A DNA stretch of 64,000 bases from Humibacillus xanthopallidus (GTDB lineage Bacteria > Actinomycetota > Actinomycetes > Actinomycetales > Dermatophilaceae), in the NCBI RefSeq assembly GCF_006717145.1, contig NZ_VFQF01000001.1, forward strand, positions 1,798,001 through 1,862,000. The letters are read 5' to 3'. Under the pieces are notes generated by a model. It was given only the letters and a program-made list of their open reading frames with translations, was not told where the DNA came from and searched no databases. The translations under genes were made by a program, and so were the position numbers. Within the stretch, counting starts at the first letter, position 1; each line of letters begins with the position of its first letter. Positions 26,540-34,410 of the stretch are shown piece by piece.

Positions 26540-27352
26540 ATGACAAGAACGACTGTGTCGGGGGCAGTTGGTCAGGGCACGGGCCGTCGGCTTTCGTACG
26601 TCGCCTTTGCCGCCGTCATCGTGGTCTACCTGGCAATCATTCAGGTCGGTGGCCTCATCGTCAGGAACGCCTTCGGTGCAGAGCGCGACACGATGACCAC
26701 GACGTACGGCGTCCTCGTATCCATGGTGCTGCCCCTAGGGGTCGCCTTGCTCTTCGTGTACGGCGTCGTGGCCTATCTGGGCTGGTGGCAACCTGTGCTG
26801 CGCGACGACCGTCCGGTCCGCCTCTGGGTCATGATCGTGCCTGCCATCTTGGTGGTCGCGATCCTCCTGGCGATCAACTATGGGGCGCTGCTCGGCAAGG
26901 GATTCGCCTTCATCTTGGTGTTCCTGCTTGCTACTCAGCTCGTCGGCTGGGGCGAGGAGGGGCTCTTCCGCGGTATCGGGGTTACCGTCCTTCGACAGCA
27001 CGGGCTGCGAGAGGGACAGGTCGCGCTGTGGTCCAGCCTCATCTTTGGAGCGGCGCACCTGAGCAACGCGATCGGATCAGGCGTGTCGGCGCTGCCTCAA
27101 GCCCTCGTCGTCAGCTTCGCCGGCTACTTCTTCTACCTGACCCGCCGAGTGTCGGGCGGCAACATCCTGAACTCCGTTCTGCACGGCCTCTTCGACTTCT
27201 CCCTTCTCACAGGCACCGCGATTCTGGCTAACCAGGGGTCCTACCCGGGCACGCTCGCGCCGATCCTTGTCTACATCGTCCTTGCCGTGCTCCTTCTGGT
27301 CCGACGCCGCAAGATCGAGCCGGCGGGTGACCCGACCGGCGGGACTGCCTGA
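26540..27352 (+). CDS. CPBP-family intramembrane metalloprotease
   Basis: A 270-residue membrane protein with about eight hydrophobic segments. The three CPBP (Abi/Rce1-like) motifs are present: GWGEEGLFRGIG (EExxxR), IFGAAHLSNA (FxxxH) and NILNSVLHGLFDF (HxxxN/D-like), which provide the Glu and His zinc ligands. Such proteases process membrane peptides, and some give bacteriocin immunity. A C-terminal RRRK tail lies on the cytoplasmic side. The gene starts directly downstream of a TATAGT box and has no ribosome site. It is isolated. Confidence 0.86.
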   Translation: MTRTTVSGAVGQGTGRRLSYVAFAAVIVVYLAIIQVGGLIVRNAFGAERDTMTTTYGVLVSMVLPLGVALLFVYGVVAYLGWWQPVLRDDRPVRLWVMIVPAILVVAILLAINYGALLGKGFAFILVFLLATQLVGWGEEGLFRGIGVTVLRQHGLREGQVALWSSLIFGAAHLSNAIGSGVSALPQALVVSFAGYFFYLTRRVSGGNILNSVLHGLFDFSLLTGTAILANQGSYPGTLAPILVYIVLAVLLLVRRRKIEPAGDPTGGTA

Positions 27353-27651
27353 CACCCCGCACCGGAGAGCTGCAACCACCCTCTTGATTCGCAAGCCCCA
27401 TCGGCTAGAGCCACAGGCCCCCACGATGAGCAGTCTGCTCGACAAGCCGCACATCTGCCTCGCTGCCCGCGTCGACCAGCTGCGTCTCCCCCGCCGCCTG
27501 ACGGGCGCGTGCGTTTCACCCGCATAGTGCCACCCAGCCTCCAACGAGGGGAGAGCGCTGCCGTCACGGCGAACCGGTATGTCATCCCGAGCGCGCACGA
27601 CGTGTGCTCCCGAGCACAGACGCGGTCCGGTGCACGTAAGCACACTGAGGC
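27353..27651. other. 299-base gap without a gene
   Basis: No coding frame or strong secondary structure is evident; the promoter of the next gene should be near the right end, where TGAGGC precedes its ATG. Confidence 0.4.
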
Positions 27652-28134
27652 ATGACCACGACCAAGCACCCGCAGCACCGCGACAGCAAGAGAAGGAATC
27701 GCGCCAAGCGGTCGTTCAAGAAGTGGGCCCCGGCGAAGTCCCCGGCGCAGCGAGCCGCGGCGAAGGCGGCGGCGGAGCAGCTCGCGGCCGAGGAAGCGAC
27801 CGCCGCGTCAAACCCGCCCGAGCAGGCTCATCGCCGCAAGAGCCTCGCGTGCCGCTTGGGTTGGCATCACTGGGAGTCCACACGCGCCAAGGCCCAGAGG
27901 TTCCGTGAGTGCACCCAGTGCGGTCGACGCGGGTACTACGGGTGGCATGGCGACGGGGGCGGCCGTGACGACGAGGGCGACGACAATGAGAGCTGGCAGG
28001 ACTATGACCCCGGAGCCGGACACGCGGGGCACAGCGGGTGGTTCGACGGAGGCGACGGAGGCGACGCGGGCGACGGAGGCGACGGAGGCGACGCGGGCGA
28101 CGGAGGCGACGGAGGCGACTGGGGTGGGGAGTGA
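27652..28134 (+). CDS. Small Zn-ribbon-like protein with Gly-Gly-Asp tail
   Basis: A 160-residue protein I cannot assign. It opens with a Lys/Arg-rich stretch (residues 5-30), passes through an Ala/Glu-rich helix, then has LACRLGWHHWES followed by CTQCGRRGYYGW. The CxxC plus upstream Cys/His suggests a single zinc site. The final 40 residues are acidic and glycine-rich, built of GGD/AGD triplets from a 9-bp DNA repeat. The basic-then-acidic layout suggests nucleic-acid or protein binding. ATG 27652 follows TGAGGC. Confidence 0.6.
   Translation: MTTTKHPQHRDSKRRNRAKRSFKKWAPAKSPAQRAAAKAAAEQLAAEEATAASNPPEQAHRRKSLACRLGWHHWESTRAKAQRFRECTQCGRRGYYGWHGDGGGRDDEGDDNESWQDYDPGAGHAGHSGWFDGGDGGDAGDGGDGGDAGDGGDGGDWGGE
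28045..28119 (+). repeat. 9-bp tandem repeat in coding sequence
   Basis: About eight units of CGACGGAGG or CGACGCGGG in a 27-bp higher-order pattern. They stay in frame and encode the Gly-Gly-Asp tail, so copy number can change without a frameshift. Confidence 0.8.
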
Positions 28135-28322
28135 GTCCCGCCGGCGGCCCGCCCGACACGTTCTCGACAACGACGCCGCATGCGTCATGTCAGTCGATGG
28201 GCGCGTAGCCCATTCCGCCGCGAGACGGTCTCATCGGCCTCGATGGGGACGGAACTGGCGATAGTGTTCTTGGCTGTCGGAGCGAGGCGTCTCGTGAGCT
28301 GCCGGTGAGGATGTGAGGGGCC

Positions 28323-28823
28323 GTGTCGACAGACTTCGAGGTAGTGGCGCCGCACCCCGCTGACGCCGACGAGCTGGCCGCGGTCCACGTTCAGGCGTGG
28401 CAGGAAGCCTACGGTGAGCTGCTCCCGGAGCGTTTCTACGATGACGCCGCGCGCGCGAGTCGGCGGGTGATGTGGTCGGGTCGGCTCTCGGCGGAGGATG
28501 CCGGCGAGCGGGTCCGTGTCGCCCGGCACGAGGGCCGAATCGTGGGGTTCGTCGTGCACGGTCCGTCCGCCGAGCATCAAGGTCACCCGCCGGTGCGCGA
28601 TGAGCAGCTGTACGCGCTCTACGTGTTGTCCAGCTGCTACGGCCACGGGGTGGGTCAGGCTCTGCTTGACCAGGCTCTCGGTGAGCGGCCCGCCCAGCTG
28701 TGGGTGGCCAAGGACAACGCGCGGGCTCGAGGGTTCTACGAGAAGAACGGATTCACCGCCGACGGGACCGAGCAGGTCGATCCAGATCTTGACGGGCTGG
28801 CCGAGATACGTATGGTGCGGTAG
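28323..28823 (+). CDS. GNAT-family N-acetyltransferase
   Basis: A 166-residue acetyltransferase. Motif B/A blocks read RIVGFVVHG, EQLYALYVLSSCYGHGVGQALLD (the pyrophosphate-binding Q/GxGxG/A loop appears as GHGVGQ) and ARGFYEKNGFTADGTEQ. The last is the usual YxKxGF end. GTG 28323 is preceded by GAGGGG. It should transfer acetyl from acetyl-CoA to an amine; the acceptor is unknown. Confidence 0.85.
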   Translation: MSTDFEVVAPHPADADELAAVHVQAWQEAYGELLPERFYDDAARASRRVMWSGRLSAEDAGERVRVARHEGRIVGFVVHGPSAEHQGHPPVRDEQLYALYVLSSCYGHGVGQALLDQALGERPAQLWVAKDNARARGFYEKNGFTADGTEQVDPDLDGLAEIRMVR

Positions 28824-29002
28824 GCGGACGCTGCCGCCTTCACGACAGCGATGTCGGACATCCCGCGCGACGCCAAGTACTTCCGGCGCCTCCGCGCCTG
28901 CCGGGAGGATGCGCCTCACCATCTGGCCGATGAGCGGGTGGCTGCCGAACGGCTCTGCCCGTCAGCGGCCCCCTGGGGGTTGGACTTTCCTGGGTCGGCG
29001 CC

Positions 29003-29641
29003 TCAGGGGCCGACGGAATCGACGACCTCGCCCAGCGGCATACGGTGAACGTGGGCGGATGCTGGCGCTTCGGGCACGAACCCGAGCTGCACCTGGTACC
29101 GCGTTTCACCCGGCTGCGCGAGGCCGACCGACCAACGGCCCTCGGTCTGGTGGTGCTCCTCGTCGGTGAGGGAAAGACCCTGAGGGTCGACACCCGGGAA
29201 CGCGTGCGCCACCGCAGCCCGTGCTCCGCTGATGGCATCGCCCCTCGAGAGCGCGCCTTGAGCCGGTGGCGACGATCGCGCCAACACGGCGAAGGCAGCC
29301 CGCACAACACCAGTGAGATCTCTGACAGGTGAGTCGATGGGCGCGTTCTCGTCGTCGGCGAGGAGTATCGACAGGTGCGCCTCACCCAGGCCGTTGTGGT
29401 CGCTGCGGTGCGATCGGGCGACGTCGACCACCCACGAGGGCGGACCGCCGGCTGCATCGAGAACCGGCTCCAGGCACTCCAGGAGGGACACCTCGTCGAA
29501 TCGACCACCCCCGCCCGCCGCGTCGCTGGCGGGCGTGAGGTCCACGAGGTAAACGTCGTGCGGCATCTCGTCGAGAGATCGCGCGCGGGCGACGGTGACT
29601 CGGAGGCTGGCGACATGTCCCTGACGAAGCGAGGTGAGCAT
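29003..29641 (-). CDS. Conserved-looking hypothetical protein
   Basis: A 212-residue soluble protein that I do not recognise. Segments include VTVARARSLDEMPHDVYLVDL, PPSWVVDVARSHRSDHNGLG, HLSILLADDENAPI and VAHAFPGVDPQGLSL. No signal peptide, membrane segment or metal motif is visible. Codon use is consistent along the whole frame, so I think it is real. ATG 29641 follows AAGGCTGGGG; an in-frame GTG at 29656 is the alternative. The region 29657-29933 beside it is empty. Confidence 0.5.
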   Translation of the reverse strand: MLTSLRQGHVASLRVTVARARSLDEMPHDVYLVDLTPASDAAGGGGRFDEVSLLECLEPVLDAAGGPPSWVVDVARSHRSDHNGLGEAHLSILLADDENAPIDSPVRDLTGVVRAAFAVLARSSPPAQGALSRGDAISGARAAVAHAFPGVDPQGLSLTDEEHHQTEGRWSVGLAQPGETRYQVQLGFVPEAPASAHVHRMPLGEVVDSVGP

Positions 29642-29933
29642 GACCCCAGCCTTCACCCGTCGCGCCTTGCGGACAACGACGGCCCGCGGGCGTCCTTACG
29701 CCGCATGATGACCTTTCTGACGGTCGGCCGGCGGGACGTCGGGTGGAGCGGCAGAGGAAACCTCCCGTGGGCAGCGTCGATTCGGCGTGGCCGGAGAGGT
29801 CGCGTGACGCGGGCTCGTTCGCGCCGCCGAGGGATTGGTTTGCCTGGAGGCCACGTCGACGTTCGGTGTTGAAGCCCGCCCCGCGTGGATCCGTCTGGAC
29901 GCATGGTGCACCGCTGCGTCTAGGGCCGTCTCC

Positions 29934-30620
29934 CTACACAGATCTGGAGAGGGTCGAGCGCAGAGCGTCGGCGCCATCGCCGGTGAGGTGGTCGAGGGCG
30001 GCGTCGCGGCCGGTGAGCAGGAGCAGGAGTGCGCCGATGGGCCCGGCAATCTCGGGTCCATGGCCACGGGTCCAGTCTGTGTCGGTGGCGGTGAGTCGGG
30101 AGTCGTCGATCGGGATGCGGCGGTTGACGCCCGCGAGCCACGTGTGCCGAGTGTCCCACCGGCGAGTGGCGGCAACAGCGGCCGCGGTCGCTCGCATCGG
30201 GAGCTCGAGCCCGAGCGGGATCGCGATGTCCTGGCTGTGGACGAGGATGTCGGTCAGTGTCTCCAAGGGTGTGACGAAGGCGTTGTGACGCCGGGACCCG
30301 ATCCCCGCCCTGATCCGCGCGATGATCTCGGCGGTGGGCAGCAGCTGCGCTTGAAGCACGGCCGAATCGTGGATGGTCGCGTTGAGCGTCACGCTGCGCA
30401 GCATTCGGGGGTTGCGCAGGACGAAAGCGACGGCATCACGGATGCTCTGCTGCTGCATGGTCAGGTGGGCGGCGACGTCGCGAACGGTCCAGCCCTCGCA
30501 CAGGGACCCCTGCCCCCATTGGTCATCCGCGAGCTCCTCGAGCAGGTCCGCGGTGCGTGCTCGCTGGTCGTCGATCGCGGACCACACGGCGTCCGCTTCG
30601 GCTGATGTCAGCATGGTCAT
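29934..30620 (-). CDS. Maleylpyruvate-isomerase-family (mycothiol/DinB-like) protein
   Basis: A 228-residue protein with the MDMPI N-terminal helix bundle: VWSAIDDQRARTADLLEEL, GWTVRDVAAHLTMQQQSIRDA and ETLTDILVHSQDIAIPLG, holding the His residues that coordinate metal. The C-terminal domain ends GPIGALLLLLTGRDAALDHL. Family members use mycothiol or act as unspecified transferases; the maleylpyruvate reaction is not implied here. GAGGAGGACAACCC before ATG 30620 is a strong ribosome site. It lies 12 bases after the DsbA-like gene and should share its MarR-controlled promoter. Confidence 0.78.
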   Translation of the reverse strand: MTMLTSAEADAVWSAIDDQRARTADLLEELADDQWGQGSLCEGWTVRDVAAHLTMQQQSIRDAVAFVLRNPRMLRSVTLNATIHDSAVLQAQLLPTAEIIARIRAGIGSRRHNAFVTPLETLTDILVHSQDIAIPLGLELPMRATAAAVAATRRWDTRHTWLAGVNRRIPIDDSRLTATDTDWTRGHGPEIAGPIGALLLLLTGRDAALDHLTGDGADALRSTLSRSV

Positions 30621-30632
30621 GGGTTGTCCTCC

Positions 30633-31265
30633 TCAGGTGAAGATCGGGGGGTGCGTTCGGGTGCGCTTGAGCTCGAAGAACTGTGGGTAGCCGGCCAGCA
30701 GCCGCGCCCCGTCGAAGACCTGGACCGCTTCCTCGCCGCGAGGGATCGCGTTCAAGACCGGCCCGAAGAACGCTGCGCCGTCGATCGAGGTGATCGGGGT
30801 GCCCGCCTCGCCACCCACCAGGGAGACACCCTTCTCGTGGCTTCGGCGCATCTGCCCGTCGTGCTCGTCGGAGTCCATGACATCCTCGAGGCCGTCCGGC
30901 AGGTCCACCCGTGCGAGCGTTGTTCTGATGACCTCGTGGTACTCGGCGGCGGATGGTCGCCGCCAGTGGTCGAAGACGATCTCGCCGAACGCGGTATAGA
31001 ACCGTTCGAGCAGCTCGTTGCCGTACATCGACGCCACGGCGGCCGCGACGCGGGCCGGTCCGCGCGAGGCCTCGACGTTGCGTCGGTACGCCGGGGCGAC
31101 GTCGGTCCGGTGCTCGTTGAGCAGGTACAGGCTCATCACGTGGTGGCGCACCGTCAGTCGCCGGAGGTGCCCGGCTTCGTGCAGCCATCGCGACGCAGTC
31201 CACGAGTACGGACACACCGGGTCGAACCAGAACTCGACGACACTCGGGTGCACCGGCGCACTCAT
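30633..31265 (-). CDS. Rv2466c-like mycothiol-dependent DsbA-fold reductase
   Basis: A 210-residue thioredoxin/DsbA-fold protein closely resembling the M. tuberculosis mycothiol-dependent reductase Rv2466c over its whole length. Shared landmarks are VEFWFDPVCPYSWTASRWL, RHHVMSLYLLNEHR, the cis-Pro GTPITSIDGAAFFGPVLNAIPRGEEA and the C-terminal YPQFFELKRTRTHPP. The active site is C-P-Y-S instead of C-P-W-C, keeping only the first Cys, so a monothiol mechanism with mycothiol is likely. GAGGAGACCTC precedes ATG 31265. Divergent from a MarR gene with a shared operator. Confidence 0.85.
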   Translation of the reverse strand: MSAPVHPSVVEFWFDPVCPYSWTASRWLHEAGHLRRLTVRHHVMSLYLLNEHRTDVAPAYRRNVEASRGPARVAAAVASMYGNELLERFYTAFGEIVFDHWRRPSAAEYHEVIRTTLARVDLPDGLEDVMDSDEHDGQMRRSHEKGVSLVGGEAGTPITSIDGAAFFGPVLNAIPRGEEAVQVFDGARLLAGYPQFFELKRTRTHPPIFT

Positions 31266-31291
31266 GAGGTCTCCTCAGCTCGCTACGATGG

Positions 31292-31326
31292 TCCCATGAT
31301 CGAACCACTATAGTTCGATTGTGGGA
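31292..31326. promoter_or_regulatory. MarR operator over divergent promoters
   Basis: ATCGAAC-CACTATA-GTTCGAT (31299-31319) is a perfect 7-bp dyad, nested in a wider one with TCCCA at 31292-31296 and TGGGA at 31322-31326. The central TATAGT reads as a -10 box on both strands, so a bound dimer would shut both promoters. Confidence 0.75.
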
Positions 31327-31346
31327 CTATGAGAAGAGGTCCGCGG

Positions 31347-31781
31347 ATGGCACGGCAACTGCCGAGCAGCCTGCTGATGTTCATCGCCTCACGCGCCGCT
31401 GCGAAGCGGATCCTTGATGCCCTGCATGACGCCGGGTTCGACGACGTGACCATCGCACAGAGCCGGCTCATGATGGGCATCGATCCCGACGGAACCCGTC
31501 TGAGCGTCCTGGCCGACCGCGCCCAGATCGCCAAGCAGACAGCGACCGCCCTCGTTGACAAGCTCGAGAAGGCCGGCTACGTCGAGCGGGTGCCAGACCC
31601 CTCCGACGGGCGGGCACGACTGGTGCGAATGACTTCTCGCGCGGAGGCCGCACTGCCACTGGCGCGCGCCGAGGAGGATCGCATCGAGGCCGAGTGGCGC
31701 GCTCACCTCGGCCCCGAGCTCATGGACCACCTCCGGGACGCCTTGAGCGCGTTGCGAGACATCACCGACCCCTACCAGTAG
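31347..31781 (+). CDS. MarR-family transcriptional regulator
   Basis: A 144-residue winged-helix regulator. The recognition segment LSVLADRAQIAKQTATALVDKLEKAGYVERVPDPSDGRARLVRMT shows the helix, turn and beta-wing with the DxRxR motif. Flanking helices form the dimer interface. There are no cysteines, so direct thiol sensing is unlikely. ATG 31347 follows GAAGAGG; an ATG at 31329 is possible. By position it controls itself and the divergent DsbA/MDMPI-type pair through the palindrome between them, probably responding to an electrophile or phenolic ligand. Confidence 0.9.
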   Translation: MARQLPSSLLMFIASRAAAKRILDALHDAGFDDVTIAQSRLMMGIDPDGTRLSVLADRAQIAKQTATALVDKLEKAGYVERVPDPSDGRARLVRMTSRAEAALPLARAEEDRIEAEWRAHLGPELMDHLRDALSALRDITDPYQ

Positions 31782-31992
31782 CCCAAGCCCCAGCATCAAG
31801 GACGAAACCACCGCGGACCTTCCGCCGTCACCGCACCTCGTGCCTCGCCCGCGGCTGCTCGTCGGGGCGACGGCCCGAGATGCCGAAGACCGAAGCCATG
31901 TGTTCCCGCCGCGAGCCGACCACGCTTGTGTCGGCGTCACGTCGTCTCGCCGCTGCTGCACCAGCAGGACGCGTGAGGGGGTAGACCATTCC

Positions 31993-31998
31993 TATAGT
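31993..31998 (+). promoter_or_regulatory. -10 box for leaderless DinB gene
   Basis: TATAGT, then six bases, then ATG 32005; no Shine-Dalgarno. Confidence 0.6.
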
Positions 31999-32004
31999 GG
32001 GCTG

Positions 32005-32577
32005 ATGACGAGCGCCTTCGGCTTCACGCCCGGCCAACCACCAGAGTGGGACATCGAGCGCTTCATGCGCGGCGACGAGGTCGATACGGCTGTGATCACC
32101 CTGGAGCGCAACCGGCGCGCCTTCGCGTGGAAGTGCGCCGATCTGGGTGCTGAGGGGCTGGCTCTGCGACTCGGCGCGTCGTCGGTGACGCTGGGAGGCC
32201 TGCTCAAACACCTCGCATGGGTCGAGGAGCTCTATTTCCAGAACCGGCTTTCCGGTCGACAGTTCATGGCGCCCTTCGACCAGCTGGATCTCGAAAGGGA
32301 CTGGGAGACCTGGGCCTGGATCACGGCGGCCGACGACCCGCCCGATGCTCTGCGTGCCCTCTGGACCGAGACCTTGTACCGCTCGCGCGAGGCGCTAGCG
32401 GAAGTGCTGGCCCGCGGCGGGCTGGAGCAGAAGACCGCGGACGGTATGAGCGTGCGCCGGCTGCTCGCCGACATCATCGAGGAGTACGCCCGGCACACCG
32501 GGCATGCCGACCTGCTGCGTGAACACGTCGACGGGGCCACGGGAGAAGGCCCTCCGAAGGACTTCCCGGTGCCCTGA
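32005..32577 (+). CDS. DinB-family (DUF664-like) protein
   Basis: A 190-residue helical-bundle protein: LERNRRAFAWKCADL, SSVTLGGLLKHLAWVEELYF and LLADIIEEYARHTGHADLLREHVDG. The last two contribute the three His residues that bind a divalent metal in DinB/DUF664 proteins (the H-x2-H pattern is ARHTGHAD). Such proteins are thought to be thiol-dependent transferases in actinobacteria. ATG 32005 fits the leaderless promoter; the longer upstream frame is discarded. Third gene of a bacillithiol/mycothiol-transferase-like fold in this area. Confidence 0.8.
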   Translation: MTSAFGFTPGQPPEWDIERFMRGDEVDTAVITLERNRRAFAWKCADLGAEGLALRLGASSVTLGGLLKHLAWVEELYFQNRLSGRQFMAPFDQLDLERDWETWAWITAADDPPDALRALWTETLYRSREALAEVLARGGLEQKTADGMSVRRLLADIIEEYARHTGHADLLREHVDGATGEGPPKDFPVP

Positions 32578-32747
32578 TTCCTCGCGACCTGGGATGTCTG
32601 CCGCGAACAGGCCGCGGAGTGGCTGCCTCGGATGACCGGCTCCGGCGAGGATCTGGCGCCTGAGCGGTGGGATGAGATGGTGCGGTCAGCTGGTTCGGTG
32701 CGGCTGCTGGCCTCGGGGGCCAGGATCACCGCCCCTGTCATCGAGTA
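32578..32747 (+). pseudogene. Possible 3' remnant of an unidentified gene
   Basis: Directly after the DinB stop, the same frame stays open for 56 codons with high GC3 and a natural-looking sequence (TWDVCREQAAEWLPRMTG, RWDEMVRSAGSVRLLA) to a TAG. There is no plausible start. It may be the tail of a deleted gene. The remaining 124 bases to 32871 look empty. Confidence 0.3.
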
Positions 32748-32871
32748 GAGCTCAAGGAGCGGCTCGCCCTGGCGCGAGCGCCAGCGGACGAAGCGGACCG
32801 TGGGCGGGCGGCTCCCGAGGAACCTCGGGGTTCCCGCAGCTGCCGAAAGGCCCGCGCCGACGCCGGGTGCG

Positions 32872-33618
32872 CTACAGGACCAAGAGCCCGCTGGCCAGGT
32901 CCCTCTTGATGGCCCATTGGCGATCGCCCGGAACAGCGGCAGGGAAGCCACCGTGCCGGAACACCAGGTTCAGGTACGCCACGAACGGCATCGCCACCTC
33001 CCCGACGAACACGCCCTCGGCGGTCCCGTCCGGAAGGCGGACGCCGTAGGGGTCATCGCCGCTCACATTGGCTTTGTGCAGCCGGTCCGGGGCCACCGGG
33101 AGGACGAATCCGTCGGCGTCCTCGTTCTCGCCGCTCCATTCCTGCCAGGCCTGGTACTCGCCCTCGAAGTGGTCACGGATCGACACGTCCGGGTACCGGG
33201 CGCCCTCGAGCTCGATCACCAAAGGATCGGCGTCCTGGGACTCCGGCCAGCTCGGGTGCGTGCCCACGAGCCACACGTCTCCCACGATCCGAAGCCAGGA
33301 CGACACGGCCATCGGCACCGGGCCGAACCGGTCTTGGAGCCAGGCGTCAAGAGCCGGAGCCTCAGCTGACGGGAGGTGGTGTGGCGTCACGGGCTTGCGC
33401 GCGTCGTCGTTGGTGTGGAAGACGTAGCCCTGCGACCGCAGCCGCCCCACCAGGACCTCGATGTTGTGCCGAGCCCGAGCGGCCATCTCGTCGCAGACCG
33501 CTTGGGCCTCAGTGGCCAGGTCTTCCGTGCGCACGCTGTCGCCGCACTGCCGCAGCTCGTGCCACACCTGTTCCCGCTGTCCGCGGCGATACCGCTCCAG
33601 CCACCCCTTCGCTGCCAT
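32872..33618 (-). CDS. Hypothetical protein of the knr4/SMI1-neighbour type
   Basis: A 248-residue soluble protein without signal or membrane segments. It begins AAKGWLERYRRGQREQVWHELRQ, continues with a long helix (AQAVCDEMAARARHNIEVLVGRL) and a mixed domain: FGPVPMAVSSWLRIVGDVWLVGTHP, DPLVIELEG, FVLPVAPDRLHKANVSG, VAMPFVAYLNLVFRHGGFP. The middle motif pattern recalls SMI1/KNR4-like immunity domains, but I cannot confirm that. ATG 33618 follows AGGATCGATGT. Confidence 0.55.
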   Translation of the reverse strand: MAAKGWLERYRRGQREQVWHELRQCGDSVRTEDLATEAQAVCDEMAARARHNIEVLVGRLRSQGYVFHTNDDARKPVTPHHLPSAEAPALDAWLQDRFGPVPMAVSSWLRIVGDVWLVGTHPSWPESQDADPLVIELEGARYPDVSIRDHFEGEYQAWQEWSGENEDADGFVLPVAPDRLHKANVSGDDPYGVRLPDGTAEGVFVGEVAMPFVAYLNLVFRHGGFPAAVPGDRQWAIKRDLASGLLVL

Positions 33619-33795
33619 ACATCGATCCTGTCGCAGTTGCGCCCTGAGGGCGCGCACAGGCGCTTCGATCAGCACAAGGCGAATACCGCACGTGTCGCTG
33701 GTCGCGCGTCGCGGACTGCGTGACTTCGCCGCGTGCCGACCGCTCTGGCCGGGTCTACCTGGGAGAAGCGCCAAACGCTCGGCGAGGTGGAGCCA

Positions 33796-34233
33796 CTACG
33801 CAGTCGGAGTCAGACGCGCGACCGCAATCTTGCGGCCCGACTTCGCCTCGTAGGGGGCGAAGGACGGGTAGGTCGCGACAATGACGTCCTTCCACGCGGC
33901 TTCAGACTCGGCCCCTGCCAGCACCTCGACCGACACCGCCTTTCGCTCGCGACCGACCTCGACGGTCGCGGTCGCGGTCGCACGCAGATTGCGGACCCAC
34001 TGCGGCTCCGTCGGCTGGCCCCCGGCGGTCGCTGCGAGGTAGTAGGCGCCGTCGCGCTCGACGTACGCCACCGGCACCGTGTGCGCCACGCCGGACTTGC
34101 GGCCCGCCACGGTGAGCAGCAGCACGCGGCTGCCGCCCTTGGCCCTGCCACCGACCTTCCCGCCGGTGCGCCGGTACATCCACGCGGCCGCAGCGTTGCC
34201 GGCCTTCCACAACCGCTGTGCCATCGACGCCAT
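33796..34233 (-). CDS. Deazaflavin (F420)-dependent nitroreductase-family protein
   Basis: A 145-residue split-barrel protein of the Ddn/F420-dependent family. Landmarks are RVLLLTVAGRKSGVAHTVPVAYVERDGAYYLAA, the GGQPTEPQWVRNLRATATATVEV block that contacts F420 and GRERKAVSVEVLAG, with the tail KDVIVATYPSFAPYEAKSGRKIAVARL. Such enzymes reduce quinones or nitro compounds using F420H2. GCGAGGATGAC precedes ATG 34233, shortening the longer frame by 23 residues. Isolated gene. Confidence 0.82.
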   Translation of the reverse strand: MASMAQRLWKAGNAAAAWMYRRTGGKVGGRAKGGSRVLLLTVAGRKSGVAHTVPVAYVERDGAYYLAATAGGQPTEPQWVRNLRATATATVEVGRERKAVSVEVLAGAESEAAWKDVIVATYPSFAPYEAKSGRKIAVARLTPTA

Positions 34234-34410
34234 GTCATCCTCGCTCGCTCCGGCGGAGGTCCTACACAACGAGTCAACCACGGTGCGTGCCCCACGGCTC
34301 ATGTGTCAGACGATGATTCGCCGATCACGGTGCGTCAAACCGCCGCCTATCGCCCACCGTTCGGTCGGCGTCACAGCGCCGCGAAGCGGCAGTGACGCTC
34401 CTATGCTTCG

